This document shows positions 47,336 through 56,790 of a stretch of 64,000 bases of DNA, piece after piece; positions within the stretch are counted from its first letter, which is position 1; each line of letters begins with the position of its first letter. The notes beneath the pieces were generated by a model that did not search any database, was not told the DNA's origin, and saw nothing but the letters and a program-made list of their open reading frames with translations. The stretch lies in contig NZ_CP134771.1 in the NCBI RefSeq assembly GCF_031880315.1, positions 1,984,001 to 2,048,000 on the forward strand. The letters run 5' to 3'. The stretch is from Pseudomonas baltica (lineage in GTDB: Bacteria; Pseudomonadota; Gammaproteobacteria; Pseudomonadales; Pseudomonadaceae). The position numbers and the translations under genes are program-made.

Positions 47336-47713
47336 ATGCGCCAACCGGATATCGAGATTTACCTCAAGGACGCCGACGTCGACCACAAGGCCATCACCGC
47401 CTGGCTCGAAGCCGCGCTGGGTACTTGTAGCGAGTGGGTGCAAAAAGGCCAGACCTGGAAATGCCGCGCGGGCGACGTGCCGGTGACCTGGCTGCCCAAG
47501 GCCGTGGGCAAGTGGAACAGCCTGTTTCTGGACAGCGACCAGACCCCTTGGGAGGACGACGTCGCCTGCGCCCGCGCCGCCTTTGCCGCCCTGCAAGTGG
47601 AAGTACGCTGCGCCCCCGGCACCTGGATAGAAGAAGAAGGCGAGGAAGATGCTGATCGCTGGATTCGCATCAGTGTCGATGGTGAAGAAGAGATTACCTG
47701 GCGGACTGCTTGA
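47336..47713 (+). CDS. Conserved hypothetical protein, 125 residues
   Basis: A soluble acidic protein with no signal peptide or membrane segment and no family I can name. It has an N-terminal alpha/beta-looking part (DIEIYLKDADVDHKAITAWL), a central WLPKAVGKWNSLFLDSD segment and a very acidic tail (EEEGEEDADRWI). Codon use matches its neighbours. It is preceded by rlmA (23 bp) and followed by plsB (31 bp), so it is probably transcribed with dapE-rlmA. Coding status is supported by spacing and composition; function unknown. Confidence 0.75.
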   Translation: MRQPDIEIYLKDADVDHKAITAWLEAALGTCSEWVQKGQTWKCRAGDVPVTWLPKAVGKWNSLFLDSDQTPWEDDVACARAAFAALQVEVRCAPGTWIEEEGEEDADRWIRISVDGEEEITWRTA

Positions 47714-47744
47714 TCACGTTCAGCGCGCCGCAAAAGGCTAATTC

Positions 47745-50243
47745 ATGACCCGATCACCGCTGCGCCGTCTCTTCTTTGGTACCCTGCGCCGATTGCTCTA
47801 CCTGTGGGTGCGTTCCGAGACCATCAACCAGTCCTCGTTCAATCTCAACCTGGACCGCAGTCGGCCGACGTTCTACGTGCTGCAGTCGCCGTCGGTGAGC
47901 GATCTGGCGGTAGTGGATCGCGAGTGCAGCAAAGCCAATCTGCCGCGCCCGGTGCTGCCCGTGGCGATCGGTTCGCAAATGGAACCAATGGCCTATTTTT
48001 ACCTGACCCCGGCCCCCGACTGGCTGGGCCGTCAGGATAAACGCGGGGCACCGCCGACCCTCGAACGGCTGGTCAAGCTGCTGATCGAAGACACCAGCCA
48101 GGACGCGCAGATCGTGCCGGTCAGCGTGTTCTGGGGGCAGTCGCCGGCCAGCGAGTCGAGCCCCTGGAAGCTGCTGTTCGCCGACAGCTGGGCAGTCACC
48201 GGGCGCCTGCGCCGGCTGGTCACCATCCTGATCCTCGGCCGCAAGACTCGGGTGCAATTCGCCGCGCCCATTCAGCTGCGCGAACTAGTCAGTCACAACA
48301 AGGGCCAGGAGCGTACCGTGCGCTTGGCCCAGCGCACCCTGCGTGTGCACTTTCGCAACCAGAAGACCGCCGTCATCGGTCCCGACATCTCGCACCGGCG
48401 CAATCTGGTCAAGGGCCTGATCCACGACCCGCTGGTGCGCCAAGCCATCAGCGAAGAAGCCGAACGCCAGCACATTCCCCTGGCCAAAGCCGAAGCCCAG
48501 GCGCTGCGTTATGGCAACGAGATCGCCTCGGACTACACCTACACCGCCATCCGCTTCCTCGAAGTGGTGCTGAGCTGGTTCTGGAACAAGATCTACGACG
48601 GCGTCAAGGTCAACCATATCGAAGGTGTGCAGGACATCGCCCAGGGCAACGAGATCATCTACGTGCCCTGCCACCGCAGCCATATCGACTACCTGCTGCT
48701 GTCCTACCTGCTGTTTCGCAACGGCCTGACCACGCCGCATATCGCTGCCGGCATCAACCTCAACATGCCGGTGATCGGCGCGCTGCTGCGCCGCGGCGGG
48801 GCGTTTTTCATGCGCCGCACCTTCAAGGGCAATCCGCTCTACACCGCGGTGTTCAACGAGTATCTGCACACCCTCTTCACCAAGGGCTTCCCGGTGGAGT
48901 ACTTCGTCGAAGGCGGACGCTCGCGCACCGGGCGCATGCTGCAGCCAAAAACCGGCATGCTGGCGATCACGATGCGCAGTTTCCTGCGTTCTTCACGCAC
49001 GCCTATCGTCTTCGTGCCGGTGTATATCGGCTACGAGCGAGTGCTTGAAGGCCGTACCTACCTGGGCGAATTGCGCGGAGCCACCAAGAAGAAAGAATCG
49101 ATCTTCGATATCTTCAAGGTCATCGGCGCACTCAAGCAGAAGTTCGGCCAAGTGGCGGTCAACTTCGGCGAACCGATCAAGCTGGCCGAGTTTCTCGAAC
49201 GCGAGCAACCTGGCTGGCGCGAGCAGGACCTAGGGCCGCAGTACAAGCCGGAGTGGCTGAACGCAACCACCCACCGCCTGGGCGAAACCGTGGCGCGGCA
49301 TCTCAACGAAGCCGCAGCGGTGAACCCCGTCAACCTGGTGGCCCTGGCGCTGTTGGCCACCTCGCGCCTGGCGCTGGACGAGCGGGCGCTGGCGCGGGTG
49401 CTCGACCTGTACCTGGCCTTGTTGCGCCAGGTGCCCTACTCGCCGCACACCACGGTGCCCGAGGGCGATGCCCGCAGCCTGATCGATCACGTCAAAAGCA
49501 TGGATCTGCTGGCCGAACAGGCCGATGCGCTGGGCAAGATCTACTATCTGGACGAACAGAACGCCGTCCTGATGACCTATTACCGCAACAACGTATTGCA
49601 CATCTTCGCCCTGCCGGCGCTGCTGGCGAGCTTCTTCCAGAGCTCTTCGCGCATGAACCGCGAGCAGATCCTGCGCTACACCAAAGCGCTGTACCCGTTC
49701 CTGCAAAAGGAGCTGTTCATTCGCTGGGACATCGTGGAGCTGGACGCGGTGGTGGATCAGTGGCTGGTGGCATTCGTCGAGCACGGCCTGTTGCGCCTGG
49801 AGAACGACCTGTACCTGCGCCCAGCACCAAGCTCGCGGCATTTCGTGCTGCTGACGCTGCTGTCGCGCACCATCGCCCAGACCCTGCAACGCTTCTACAT
49901 GGCCATCGCCTTGCTGCTCAACGCCGGTCAAAGCAACCTGACCAGCGAGGAGCTGGAAGAACTGTGCACGGTCATGGCTCAGCGCCTGTCGATTCTGCAT
50001 GGTCTCAACGCGCCGGAGTTTTTCGACAAAAGCTTGTTCCGCCACTTTATCCAGAGCCTGCTGGACGTCGGCGTGGTGCGCCGCGGCGAGGACGGCAAGC
50101 TCGGCTACCATGAAATGCTCGGCGAACTGGCCGAAGGCGCGGCCAAACGCGTGCTGCCGCCGGACATTCGCCTCTCTATTCGCCAGGTCGCCTTGCACCG
50201 CAACGAGGACGCAGCCGACCTGGCCATCATCGACTCGCCTTGA
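47745..50243 (+). CDS. plsB: Glycerol-3-phosphate 1-O-acyltransferase
   Basis: PlsB acylates sn-glycerol 3-phosphate at position 1 in the first step of phospholipid synthesis, at the inner membrane. The 832-residue enzyme has the acyltransferase motifs HRSHID (H310-D315), the second block [26 protein letters not shown] (about residue 390), and [10 protein letters not shown]. The length is standard. AAGG precedes the ATG. With cdsA and accA it supplies the lipid pathway genes of this window. Confidence 0.97.
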   Translation: MTRSPLRRLFFGTLRRLLYLWVRSETINQSSFNLNLDRSRPTFYVLQSPSVSDLAVVDRECSKANLPRPVLPVAIGSQMEPMAYFYLTPAPDWLGRQDKRGAPPTLERLVKLLIEDTSQDAQIVPVSVFWGQSPASESSPWKLLFADSWAVTGRLRRLVTILILGRKTRVQFAAPIQLRELVSHNKGQERTVRLAQRTLRVHFRNQKTAVIGPDISHRRNLVKGLIHDPLVRQAISEEAERQHIPLAKAEAQALRYGNEIASDYTYTAIRFLEVVLSWFWNKIYDGVKVNHIEGVQDIAQGNEIIYVPCHRSHIDYLLLSYLLFRNGLTTPHIAAGINLNMPVIGALLRRGGAFFMRRTFKGNPLYTAVFNEYLHTLFTKGFPVEYFVEGGRSRTGRMLQPKTGMLAITMRSFLRSSRTPIVFVPVYIGYERVLEGRTYLGELRGATKKKESIFDIFKVIGALKQKFGQVAVNFGEPIKLAEFLEREQPGWREQDLGPQYKPEWLNATTHRLGETVARHLNEAAAVNPVNLVALALLATSRLALDERALARVLDLYLALLRQVPYSPHTTVPEGDARSLIDHVKSMDLLAEQADALGKIYYLDEQNAVLMTYYRNNVLHIFALPALLASFFQSSSRMNREQILRYTKALYPFLQKELFIRWDIVELDAVVDQWLVAFVEHGLLRLENDLYLRPAPSSRHFVLLTLLSRTIAQTLQRFYMAIALLLNAGQSNLTSEELEELCTVMAQRLSILHGLNAPEFFDKSLFRHFIQSLLDVGVVRRGEDGKLGYHEMLGELAEGAAKRVLPPDIRLSIRQVALHRNEDAADLAIIDSP

Positions 50244-50284
50244 AGCCCAAGGCGAGTAGTTTTCACCCGTATAAGGATGACGCT

Positions 50285-50683
50285 TTGAAACGACTCACCA
50301 TTGCCTTCTTGGGCACCTTGCTCAGCGCCTGCAGCAGCATGGATGCGGCGCCGTCACACAGCCTCGACGGCGAAGTGTTCTACCTGCAGCGCTCGGCACT
50401 GCCACCGACCGCTATCCTGAGCGTCACGCTGCAGGACGTATCGCTGGCCGATGCCCCGGCCGTGGTGCTGGCGCGCCAGAGCGGACCGGTCAATGGCCAG
50501 GTGCCGCTGGCGTTTCACTTGCCATACGATCCGGCCAAGGTGCAGTCTGGCCATCGATTTGCGGTGAGCGCACGCATCGAAGTGGACGGCAAATTGCTGT
50601 TCATCAGCACCGAGCACAATGGGGTCAAGCTCGATGGCAGCGATCCCGTGCCGCTGCGGATTCGTGTCGACGCATTACGCTGA
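50285..50683 (+). CDS. YbaY-family lipoprotein
   Basis: A 132-residue predicted lipoprotein. The signal peptide MKRLTIAFLGTLLSAC ends in a lipobox with the lipidated cysteine at residue 16. The body (LDGEVFYLQRSALPPTAILSVTLQDVS...PFHLPYDP-like AFHLPYDPAKV) matches the type III secretion pilotin-like/YbaY family, whose function is unclear. I prefer the TTG at 50285 because AAGGA lies seven bases before it and the signal peptide begins there; an ATG at 50240 would overlap plsB and add 15 residues before the signal peptide. Confidence 0.8.
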   Translation: MKRLTIAFLGTLLSACSSMDAAPSHSLDGEVFYLQRSALPPTAILSVTLQDVSLADAPAVVLARQSGPVNGQVPLAFHLPYDPAKVQSGHRFAVSARIEVDGKLLFISTEHNGVKLDGSDPVPLRIRVDALR

Positions 50684-50753
50684 CCCTGATCGGCCATTTA
50701 CAACACGGCTCGCAGGGCGCCTGCGATTCCGTCACTCTGGAAGGATGTTGCCC

Positions 50754-51443
50754 ATGATTCGTCGCACCGCCACCTTTGCCGGCCTCTGCGCTGGCTTGCT
50801 CATTTGCGCCAATGCCTTTGCACTGTCGCTGTCCAGTCTGTCCCAGGGCGATGCCAACGGCGGCCTCAAGGATGCCCTCACTCAGGGCGCCCAGGTCGCG
50901 GTCAAGGAGCTCGGTGTGCCCGGTGGTTTCAGCAACAACAAGGACGTGCGCATCGGCCTGCCCGGCAAGCTGGGCAAGGTCGCCGACAAGATGAAAATGC
51001 TCGGCATGGGCAGTCAGGTCGATTCGCTCGAGGCGAGCATGAACAAGGCCGCGGAAGCCGCAGTGCCTCAGGCCCAGGCGATCCTGGTGGATGCGGTCAA
51101 GAACATGAGCGTGACCGATGCCAAGGGCATCCTCACTGGCGGCAAGGACTCGGCCACGCAGTACCTCAACACCAGCAGCCGCGACAAGATCCGCGCCAAG
51201 TTCCTGCCCATCGTCAAGCAGGCCACTGACAAAGTCGGCCTGGCGCAGCAATACAACAGCTTCGCCGGCAAGGCGGCCGCGTTGGGCGTGGTCGACTCCA
51301 AGGATGCCAATGTCGAAGGTTATGTGACTGAAAAGGCGCTGGATGGGCTGTTCAAGATGATTGCCCAGCAGGAAGAGACGATTCGTCAGAATCCAGCAGC
51401 CGCGGCTACGAGCTTGGCCAAGAAAGTCTTTAGCGCCTTGTAA
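50754..51443 (+). CDS. DUF4197 family protein
   Basis: A 229-residue exported protein with signal peptide MIRRTATFAGLCAGLLICANAFA, then LSLSSLSQGDANGGLKDAL and the repeated helical segments typical of DUF4197 (VKNMSVTDAKGILTGGKDSATQYL). The ATG at 50754 has AAGGA eight bases upstream; an ATG three codons earlier is too close to that site. Function is unknown. It lies 70 bp after the YbaY-like lipoprotein gene and is convergent with rsmJ (42 bp between stops). Confidence 0.85.
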   Translation: MIRRTATFAGLCAGLLICANAFALSLSSLSQGDANGGLKDALTQGAQVAVKELGVPGGFSNNKDVRIGLPGKLGKVADKMKMLGMGSQVDSLEASMNKAAEAAVPQAQAILVDAVKNMSVTDAKGILTGGKDSATQYLNTSSRDKIRAKFLPIVKQATDKVGLAQQYNSFAGKAAALGVVDSKDANVEGYVTEKALDGLFKMIAQQEETIRQNPAAAATSLAKKVFSAL

Positions 51444-51485
51444 GCAGGCCCGGCCGCGCAGAAGCCCGATCAGGCAACGCAACAC

Positions 51486-52268
51486 TCAGGGCTTGAGCGC
51501 CTTCTTCGGATAAATATCGTATCGACTGGATTTCCCCTCCAGCGCATGGCTCGGCTTGGGCCCCTCGATGCACGGCGCCTTGCGTGGCCGCTTGACCACT
51601 ACCCGGTGGCTGGCCAGCGCCAGGGCCGCGTCGAGCAAGGCCGGGGCGTCCATATCATCGCCTACCAACGGCCTGAACAGGCGCATCTCCTTTTTCACCA
51701 AGGCGCTCTTGTCGCGGTGGGGAAACATCGGGTCGAGGTAGATCACCTGCGGCGCTTGCTCTTGCCAGCCGCGCATCAACTCGATGGCGTTACCTGTCAG
51801 CAAGCGCATGCGCGCCACGATGGCCCCTACCTCTTCATCGCCGATTGCCCGGCGCAGACCGTCTTCGAGCAGAGCCGCGATGATCGGCTGGCGCTCGATC
51901 AAACTCATGGTGCAGCCCAGGCTGGCCAGCACGAACGCGTCCTTGCCCAGCCCCGCCGTCGCATCCAGGACCAGCGGGCGCACGCCCGGTTGAATGCCCA
52001 CCGCCTTGGCGATCATCTGCCCGCTGCCGCCGCCGAACAACCGCCGATGGGCGACTGCGCCCTCGACGAAATCCACCCGTACCGCACCCGGCGCCTGGGG
52101 GCCGAGTTGCTGCAGCTGCAAGCCTTGCTCGGTAGCCTGCAGGGCAAATTCCGGGTCATCCAGTTGCAAGGGCAAGCCCAGGCGTTGTGCCCATTGCTCG
52201 GCCTGTAGCTGACAGACGGCACTCAGCGCCTGCACCTGGATTCGGCTCGGGGCCTGGGGTTCTGACAT
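51486..52268 (-). CDS. rsmJ: 16S rRNA (guanine1516-N2)-methyltransferase
   Basis: RsmJ methylates N2 of G1516 in 16S rRNA with SAM. The 260-residue protein has motif [19 protein letters not shown] (about residue 105), the catalytic [11 protein letters not shown] (about 185), and the C-terminal [14 protein letters not shown], all characteristic of the family. It reads opposite to the DUF4197 gene and divergently from the repeat-containing gene at 52400. Confidence 0.95.
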   Translation of the reverse strand: MSEPQAPSRIQVQALSAVCQLQAEQWAQRLGLPLQLDDPEFALQATEQGLQLQQLGPQAPGAVRVDFVEGAVAHRRLFGGGSGQMIAKAVGIQPGVRPLVLDATAGLGKDAFVLASLGCTMSLIERQPIIAALLEDGLRRAIGDEEVGAIVARMRLLTGNAIELMRGWQEQAPQVIYLDPMFPHRDKSALVKKEMRLFRPLVGDDMDAPALLDAALALASHRVVVKRPRKAPCIEGPKPSHALEGKSSRYDIYPKKALKP

Positions 52269-52399
52269 GAATCGCTTACTCGAAAAAAAATTAAAAGATC
52301 GGCCACAGCCGCCGATAAGTATTGTGTCCAGGTATCTCGCCGCAGAAACAGGCCCAGAAACCCGACCTCAAAAACCCAAGCCTCGCGGTCCCGACTGCC

Positions 52400-53020
52400 A
52401 TGACCCAACTCCAATCCAACGCCATTGGTTATCTGTCGCCCATTAGCGACTTTAACTTGCACAACACCCAGGCACTGGGCGGCGTAAGCCATCTGTGGCA
52501 AGACTTCTTTGCCCGGGCGATGGCGGATCAGGGCGGCGAGGATACCGCACTCGCGGCCTACAGCGCAGAACCGGCGTTGAGCAGCGAAGGCGAACCGATC
52601 ACTGGCAGTCAGATCCTCGAGCAGATCGTCAGCCAGCGCCAGTGCAGCATCCAGGACACCGAAGTACGCCCACCCGAGCCACTGTTCCTGCCGATCGCCG
52701 AGTTCGATCTGGACCTCCTGCCCGCAGTCGCCAAGCCGTTCAGCGCCGACGAGATCATCGCTCAGCAAGCTCACCTGGATACCGATATCAGCTGGCGCCG
52801 CCCGGTAGTGATGAGCCACGGCCAACCCCTGCCAGAGCCCGGCCCAGCACCTGCGCCACGGCCATTATTCCTGCCGATCGCCGAATTCGAAACCGATCTG
52901 CTGCCCGCCGCGCCAGCACCATTCGACGCGACCACGCTGGCCAAACAGCAAAGCGAGCTGGACTTCGATCAGCGCTGGGCCCGCCCGGTGGTTCTGGAAA
53001 ACCTGCGCATCGCGGCTTGA
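52400..53020 (+). CDS. Unrecognised protein with an internal ~45-residue tandem repeat
   Basis: A 206-residue protein I do not recognise. It has no signal peptide. Residues about 95-145 and 155-205 are repeats of one another: each begins PLFLPIAEF, continues with D/E-x-DLLPA, then a proline-rich PF-A/T segment, a QQ-L-D segment, and ends W-RPVV. A Pro/Ala-rich linker (QPLPEPGPAPAPRP) joins them. The start is uncertain: no good ribosome binding site precedes the ATG at 52400. It lies upstream of the guanidine operon on the same strand, but nothing ties the two functionally. TonB-like proline-rich proteins are a weak alternative. Confidence 0.65.
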   Translation: MTQLQSNAIGYLSPISDFNLHNTQALGGVSHLWQDFFARAMADQGGEDTALAAYSAEPALSSEGEPITGSQILEQIVSQRQCSIQDTEVRPPEPLFLPIAEFDLDLLPAVAKPFSADEIIAQQAHLDTDISWRRPVVMSHGQPLPEPGPAPAPRPLFLPIAEFETDLLPAAPAPFDATTLAKQQSELDFDQRWARPVVLENLRIAA

Positions 53021-53190
53021 TAGACGCTCCTGCTCCCACAGGGTGCAGACGCACTGTTTCGGGGCGTAAATATCATGACCCGATTTCGCTCTACTCAACA
53101 AAACCGCGGCCTCCAGCCAGTTGGCACAACTCTCGCTTATAGCTTGACGTGCAGGAGTCATCACAGGTTCGCGGCACTACAATTTGCAAT
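53021..53190 (+). promoter_or_regulatory. Promoter region of the guanidine operon
   Basis: The 328-bp non-coding stretch 53021-53348 holds, in order, a REP remnant (gctcccacaggg, 53032-53043), a sigma-54-like site, a TACAAT -10-like box at 53178-53183 that would start transcription right at the riboswitch 5' end, and the guanidine-I riboswitch. The -10 box lacks a good -35 partner. Confidence 0.6.
53121..53138 (+). promoter_or_regulatory. Candidate sigma-54 (RpoN) promoter of the guanidine operon
   Basis: TTGGCACAACTCTCGCTT has the invariant GG (53123-53124) and GC (53135-53136) separated by exactly ten bases and a perfect TGGCAC; the -12 half TCGCT differs from TTGCW at one base. Transcription would begin near 53147, about 45 nt before the riboswitch. 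RpoN control would fit a nitrogen-scavenging operon. No NtrC-type enhancer palindrome was found nearby. Confidence 0.5.
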
Positions 53191-53290
53191 GGCTGACTAG
53201 GGTTCCGGCTCGCTGAACGCGAGTGACTGGTCCGAGAGTCGGCGACCTCCAGTTGAGGTTACACGGCGGGATAAAAGCCCGGGAGACAGC
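53191..53290 (+). ncRNA. Guanidine-I riboswitch (ykkC-yxkD class)
   Basis: The aptamer landmarks are present in order and spacing: CTAGGGTTCCG at 53197-53207, GGTCCGAGAG, the ACACGGCGGGATAAAAGCCC segment, and CGGGAGA before the closing strand; GCTG (53192-53195) pairs with CAGC (53287-53290). This class binds guanidinium. It precedes the ABC-transporter binding-protein gene. Downstream, ACACC/GGTGT (53291-53306) can form a hairpin, and CTCC at 53315-53318 can pair with the GGAG ribosome binding site at 53338-53341, suggesting translational control; the expression platform is inferred. Confidence 0.95.
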
Positions 53291-53348
53291 ACACCTTCAT
53301 CGGTGTCGCGAGGCCTCCTGTGCACCCACGATCAACTGGAGATTCACT

Positions 53349-54422
53349 ATGCAAACCTCAAGACCTCGCTTGATGGCGTTTCTCGCCGCTGGCCTCAGCG
53401 CCGTGCTCAGCTTCTCTTCCCAAGCCGCCAGCAAAGACCACTTCAACGTGTGCTGGACCATCTACGCCGGCTGGATGCCCTGGGAATACGCAGGCACCCA
53501 AGGCATCGTCGACAAGTGGGCGAAAAAATACGGCATCGACATCAAGGTCACTCAGCTCAACGACTATGTCGAGTCAATCAACCAGTACACCGCCGGCCAG
53601 TTCGATGGCTGCACCATGACCAACATGGATGCCCTGACCATCCCCGCCGCCGGTGGCGTCGACAGCACCGCGCTGGTGGTCAGTGACTTCTCCAACGGCA
53701 ACGACGGCATCGTCATCAAGGGCACCGGCAAGACCGTCAAAGACCTCAAGGGCATGAACGTCAACCTGGTGGAGCTCTCCGTGTCCCACTACCTGCTGGC
53801 CCGGGCGTTGGACAGCGTCGACCTGCGTGAAAAAGACCTCAAGGTAGTGAACACCTCCGACGCCGACATCTCTGCCGCCTTCAACACCGATCAGGTCCAG
53901 GCCGTGACCACCTGGAACCCGATGCTCGCCGACATCAAGGCCAAGCCCGGTGTGACCGAAGTGTTCGACTCGAGCAAGATCCCCGGCGAGATCATGGACA
54001 TGATGGTCGTCAACACCCAGACCCTCAAGGACAACCCCGCGCTGGGCAAGGCGCTGACCGGCGCCTGGTTCGAAGTCATGGCGTTGATGAACAGCAAATC
54101 CGCAGCCGGTGAAGCCGCCCTGGAACACATGGCCAAGGCCTCGGGTACTGACCTGGCGGGCTTCAAGGCGCAGCTGGCCACCACCGCGCTGTTCTACACC
54201 CCGCAACAGACCCTGGATTTTGCCAACAGCGCCGAATTGCCGAAGACCATGGACAAGGTCGCCGGCTTCTCCTTCGACCACGGCCTGCTCGGCGAAGGCG
54301 CCAAGGACAGCAGCGCGGTGGGCATGAGCTTCGCCAAGGGCGTAACCCGCGGCGACAAGGCCAACCTCAAGCTGCACTTCGACCCGACCTACGTGCAAAT
54401 GGCCGCCGACGGCAAGCTGTAA
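53349..54422 (+). CDS. Guanidine-operon ABC transporter, substrate-binding protein
   Basis: A 357-residue periplasmic binding protein of the NrtA/SsuA/TauA type. Signal peptide of about 26 residues ends SSQA; the mature part (DHFNVCWTIYAGWMPWEYA) has a ligand-binding alpha/beta fold, with YTAGQFDGCTMTNMDA and LVELSVSHYLLARAL typical of this family, often annotated as urea carboxylase-linked transporter. GGAG lies seven bases before the ATG, in the riboswitch expression platform. Given the guanidine riboswitch and the enzymes downstream, guanidine or a compound releasing it is the probable substrate; binding has not been shown here. Confidence 0.9.
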   Translation: MQTSRPRLMAFLAAGLSAVLSFSSQAASKDHFNVCWTIYAGWMPWEYAGTQGIVDKWAKKYGIDIKVTQLNDYVESINQYTAGQFDGCTMTNMDALTIPAAGGVDSTALVVSDFSNGNDGIVIKGTGKTVKDLKGMNVNLVELSVSHYLLARALDSVDLREKDLKVVNTSDADISAAFNTDQVQAVTTWNPMLADIKAKPGVTEVFDSSKIPGEIMDMMVVNTQTLKDNPALGKALTGAWFEVMALMNSKSAAGEAALEHMAKASGTDLAGFKAQLATTALFYTPQQTLDFANSAELPKTMDKVAGFSFDHGLLGEGAKDSSAVGMSFAKGVTRGDKANLKLHFDPTYVQMAADGKL

Positions 54423-54437
54423 CCTGGAGGACGCGCC

Positions 54438-55253
54438 ATGCGCCTGATCAATCGTCATCCCGATCGCCCCAGTCGGCTGTTGCTGGTGATACTGCCGTTC
54501 GCCCTGCTGCTGTGCGCGTATTTTTTCGGCTCGGCGCAACGGCTGACGGAAAACCCCAACGACAAACTGCTGCCCAGCGCCGTGCAGATGAGCGATGCGG
54601 TGAAACGCATGGCCTTTACCGAGGACAAACGCAGCGGCGGCTACCTGCTCTGGCAGGACACCGCCTCGAGCCTGCAGCGCCTGGCCATCGGCCTGGGCGT
54701 CAGCGCCGTGGTGGGCCTGTGCCTGGGCATCGCTGCGGGCACCTTGCCGCTGTTCGGTGCGCCGTTGTCACCCTTGCTAGTAGTGCTGTCGATGGTGCCG
54801 CCGCTGGCGATCCTGCCGATTCTGTTCATCGTCTTCGGCCTGGGCGAGTTGTCCAAGGTGATGCTGATCGTCATCGGCATCACCCCCATCCTCGCCCGTG
54901 ATCTGGAACAGCGCGCGCGGGAAATCCCCGTCGAACTGTTGATCAAGGCGCAGACCCTGGGCGCCTCGACCTGGACGCTCATCCTGCGCGTGGTGCTGCC
55001 GCAACTGCTGCCGCGCTTGTTGATCTCGGTGCGGCTGGTGCTGGGTTCGGCGTGGTTGTTCCTGATCGCCGCCGAAGCCATCGCCTCCGAAGACGGCCTG
55101 GGCTATCGCATCTTTCTGGTACGCCGCTACCTGGCCATGGACGTGATTTTGCCCTACGTGGTGTGGATCACCTTGCTGGCATGGCTGATGGACCTGGGCC
55201 TCAAGCACCTCACCCGCCGAGCCTTCCCCTGGTATGAAGGAGCGCGCGCATGA
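54438..55253 (+). CDS. Guanidine-operon ABC transporter, permease
   Basis: A 271-residue inner-membrane permease of the binding-protein-dependent (SsuC/TauC-like) family, with about six membrane segments (first LLLVILPFALLLCAYFFG, last LPYVVWITLLAWLMDLGL) and the EAA loop near residue 165 (EIPVELLIKAQTLGAS), which docks the ATPase. It follows the binding-protein gene by 15 bp and overlaps the ATPase gene by four bases, so stoichiometric expression is likely. Confidence 0.93.
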   Translation: MRLINRHPDRPSRLLLVILPFALLLCAYFFGSAQRLTENPNDKLLPSAVQMSDAVKRMAFTEDKRSGGYLLWQDTASSLQRLAIGLGVSAVVGLCLGIAAGTLPLFGAPLSPLLVVLSMVPPLAILPILFIVFGLGELSKVMLIVIGITPILARDLEQRAREIPVELLIKAQTLGASTWTLILRVVLPQLLPRLLISVRLVLGSAWLFLIAAEAIASEDGLGYRIFLVRRYLAMDVILPYVVWITLLAWLMDLGLKHLTRRAFPWYEGARA

Positions 55254-56053
55254 GCTTCATCCAGGTACGCAACGTGTGGCAACAGTACGGCGACCACGTG
55301 GTGCTCGAAGGCTTGAACCTGAGCATCGCCGAAGGCGAGTTCTGCACCCTGGTGGGCACATCCGGCTGTGGCAAATCCACCTTCCTGCGCTTGCTGCTGG
55401 GCCAGGAACGGGTCAGCCGCGGCGAGATTCTGCTCGATGGCCAGCCCCTGGCCGGCGAACCGGATGCCAGCCGCGGCGTGGTGTTCCAGCGCTACTCGGT
55501 GTTCCCGCATTTGACGGTGCTGGACAACGTCGCCCTCGGCCTGGAACTGCCCCACGCGCCGTTGTCAGGGCGCTTGTTCGGCCACCGCAAACGCCTGGCG
55601 CGCGAGCAGGCCGAAGCGCTGCTGATCAAGGTCGGCCTTGGCCACGCCTTGGGCAAGTACCCGGCGCAGCTGTCCGGCGGCATGCAGCAACGCTTGGCCA
55701 TTGCCCAGGCGCTGATCATGAAACCCCGCGTGCTGCTGCTCGACGAGCCGTTCGGCGCCCTTGACCCCGGCATCCGCAAGGACATGCACGCCCTGCTGCT
55801 GGAGCTGTGGCGCGAAACCCGACTCACCGTGTTCATGGTCACCCACGACCTCAGCGAAGGGTTCAGCCTCGGCACCCGCCTGATGGTCTTCGACAAGGTC
55901 CGCGTCGACCCACACGCGCCCATGGCCTATGGCGCACGCATCACCTACGACCTGCCCCTGAACGCCGATCGGCGTGCCAATCGCACTGCCGAAGAGACCC
56001 TGCCCGCCGCGCTGCTGGGCAGTCTGCAACCGATTCGAGGAACCCTCATATGA
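55250..56053 (+). CDS. Guanidine-operon ABC transporter, ATP-binding protein
   Basis: A 267-residue ABC ATPase. Walker A is GTSGCGKST (residues 36-44), the signature LSGGMQQRLA near 143, Walker B VLLLDEPFGALD near 165, and the switch histidine in VTHDLSEGF. It overlaps the permease gene (ATGA) and the next gene (ATGA). The C-terminal 50 residues (VDPHAPMAYGARITYDLPL) are an extension shared by transporters linked to urea/guanidine carboxylase. Confidence 0.94.
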   Translation: MSFIQVRNVWQQYGDHVVLEGLNLSIAEGEFCTLVGTSGCGKSTFLRLLLGQERVSRGEILLDGQPLAGEPDASRGVVFQRYSVFPHLTVLDNVALGLELPHAPLSGRLFGHRKRLAREQAEALLIKVGLGHALGKYPAQLSGGMQQRLAIAQALIMKPRVLLLDEPFGALDPGIRKDMHALLLELWRETRLTVFMVTHDLSEGFSLGTRLMVFDKVRVDPHAPMAYGARITYDLPLNADRRANRTAEETLPAALLGSLQPIRGTLI

Positions 56054-56769
56054 CCACTCTCCACTACCCCGTTATCGCCGAAGAAGCCCTGCCCGGCGGT
56101 GGCCATCGCTCCTTTGTACTCAAGCGCGGCCAGCTGCTGCGGCTCACTGATCTGGAAGGCGGCGCCAACGTCAGCCTGATGCTGCTCAACGCCCGGGAAA
56201 AAACCGAACGACTGAACCTGCCCGACAGCCTCAAATGCCAGCACACCGCCAAGCTCACCCAAGGCCACTGCCTGTACTCGGACATGGGCAACGTGCTGGC
56301 GGCCATTACCAAAGACACCTGCGGCTGGAGCGACAGCCTCGGCGGCATCCTCAGTGCCAGCGAAGCACTGGAGAAATACGGCCAGGGTCGCTATCAGGAA
56401 CTGCGCAACGGCTACCACCGCAATGGCGTCGACAACCTGCTGATCGAACTGGGCAAATGGGGCCTGGGCCTGGCCGACCTGCTGATGACCCTCAATCTGT
56501 TCAGCCGCGTCGATGTCGACCGCGACGCCCAACTGCACTTCGTCCCGGGCAATTCCAAAGCCGGTGACTGCATCGAGCTGTACGCGCCGATGGACACCCT
56601 GGTGCTGCTGACCGCGCTGCAACACCCGATGGACCCGAACCCGGTCTATGCCCCCAAGCCGCTGACCCTGACCTGGATGAACGCCGACGCCAGCGTCGCC
56701 GAGGGCTGCCGTACCTCGCGCCCCGAGAACGAGCGCGGCTTCATCAACACCGATCGGCTGTTTGCCTGA
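56050..56769 (+). CDS. Carboxyguanidine deiminase subunit (urea carboxylase-associated protein family, first)
   Basis: A 239-residue cytoplasmic protein of the paired families long annotated as urea carboxylase- or urea amidolyase-associated proteins. Published work on guanidine-degrading pseudomonads assigns the pair as CgdA/CgdB, which remove ammonia from carboxyguanidine to give allophanate. Conserved features visible here are LTDLEGGANVSLMLLNA, KDTCGWSDSLGG, and LYAPMDTLVLLTALQHPM. It overlaps the ATPase gene by four bases and lies 21 bp before its partner. I do not assign A or B. Confidence 0.88.
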   Translation: MTTLHYPVIAEEALPGGGHRSFVLKRGQLLRLTDLEGGANVSLMLLNAREKTERLNLPDSLKCQHTAKLTQGHCLYSDMGNVLAAITKDTCGWSDSLGGILSASEALEKYGQGRYQELRNGYHRNGVDNLLIELGKWGLGLADLLMTLNLFSRVDVDRDAQLHFVPGNSKAGDCIELYAPMDTLVLLTALQHPMDPNPVYAPKPLTLTWMNADASVAEGCRTSRPENERGFINTDRLFA

Positions 56770-56790
56770 ACCGAGCTGAGGACTGCGACC

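Noticed and set aside
50240..50284. ATG start for the YbaY-like lipoprotein overlapping plsB
   Set aside because: It would put 15 polar residues before the lipoprotein signal peptide; the TTG at 50285 has a proper AAGGA at seven bases.
53144..53149. TTGACG as a -35 box for the guanidine operon
   Set aside because: Its distance to the only good -10 box (TACAAT at 53178) is 28 bp, too long for sigma-70.
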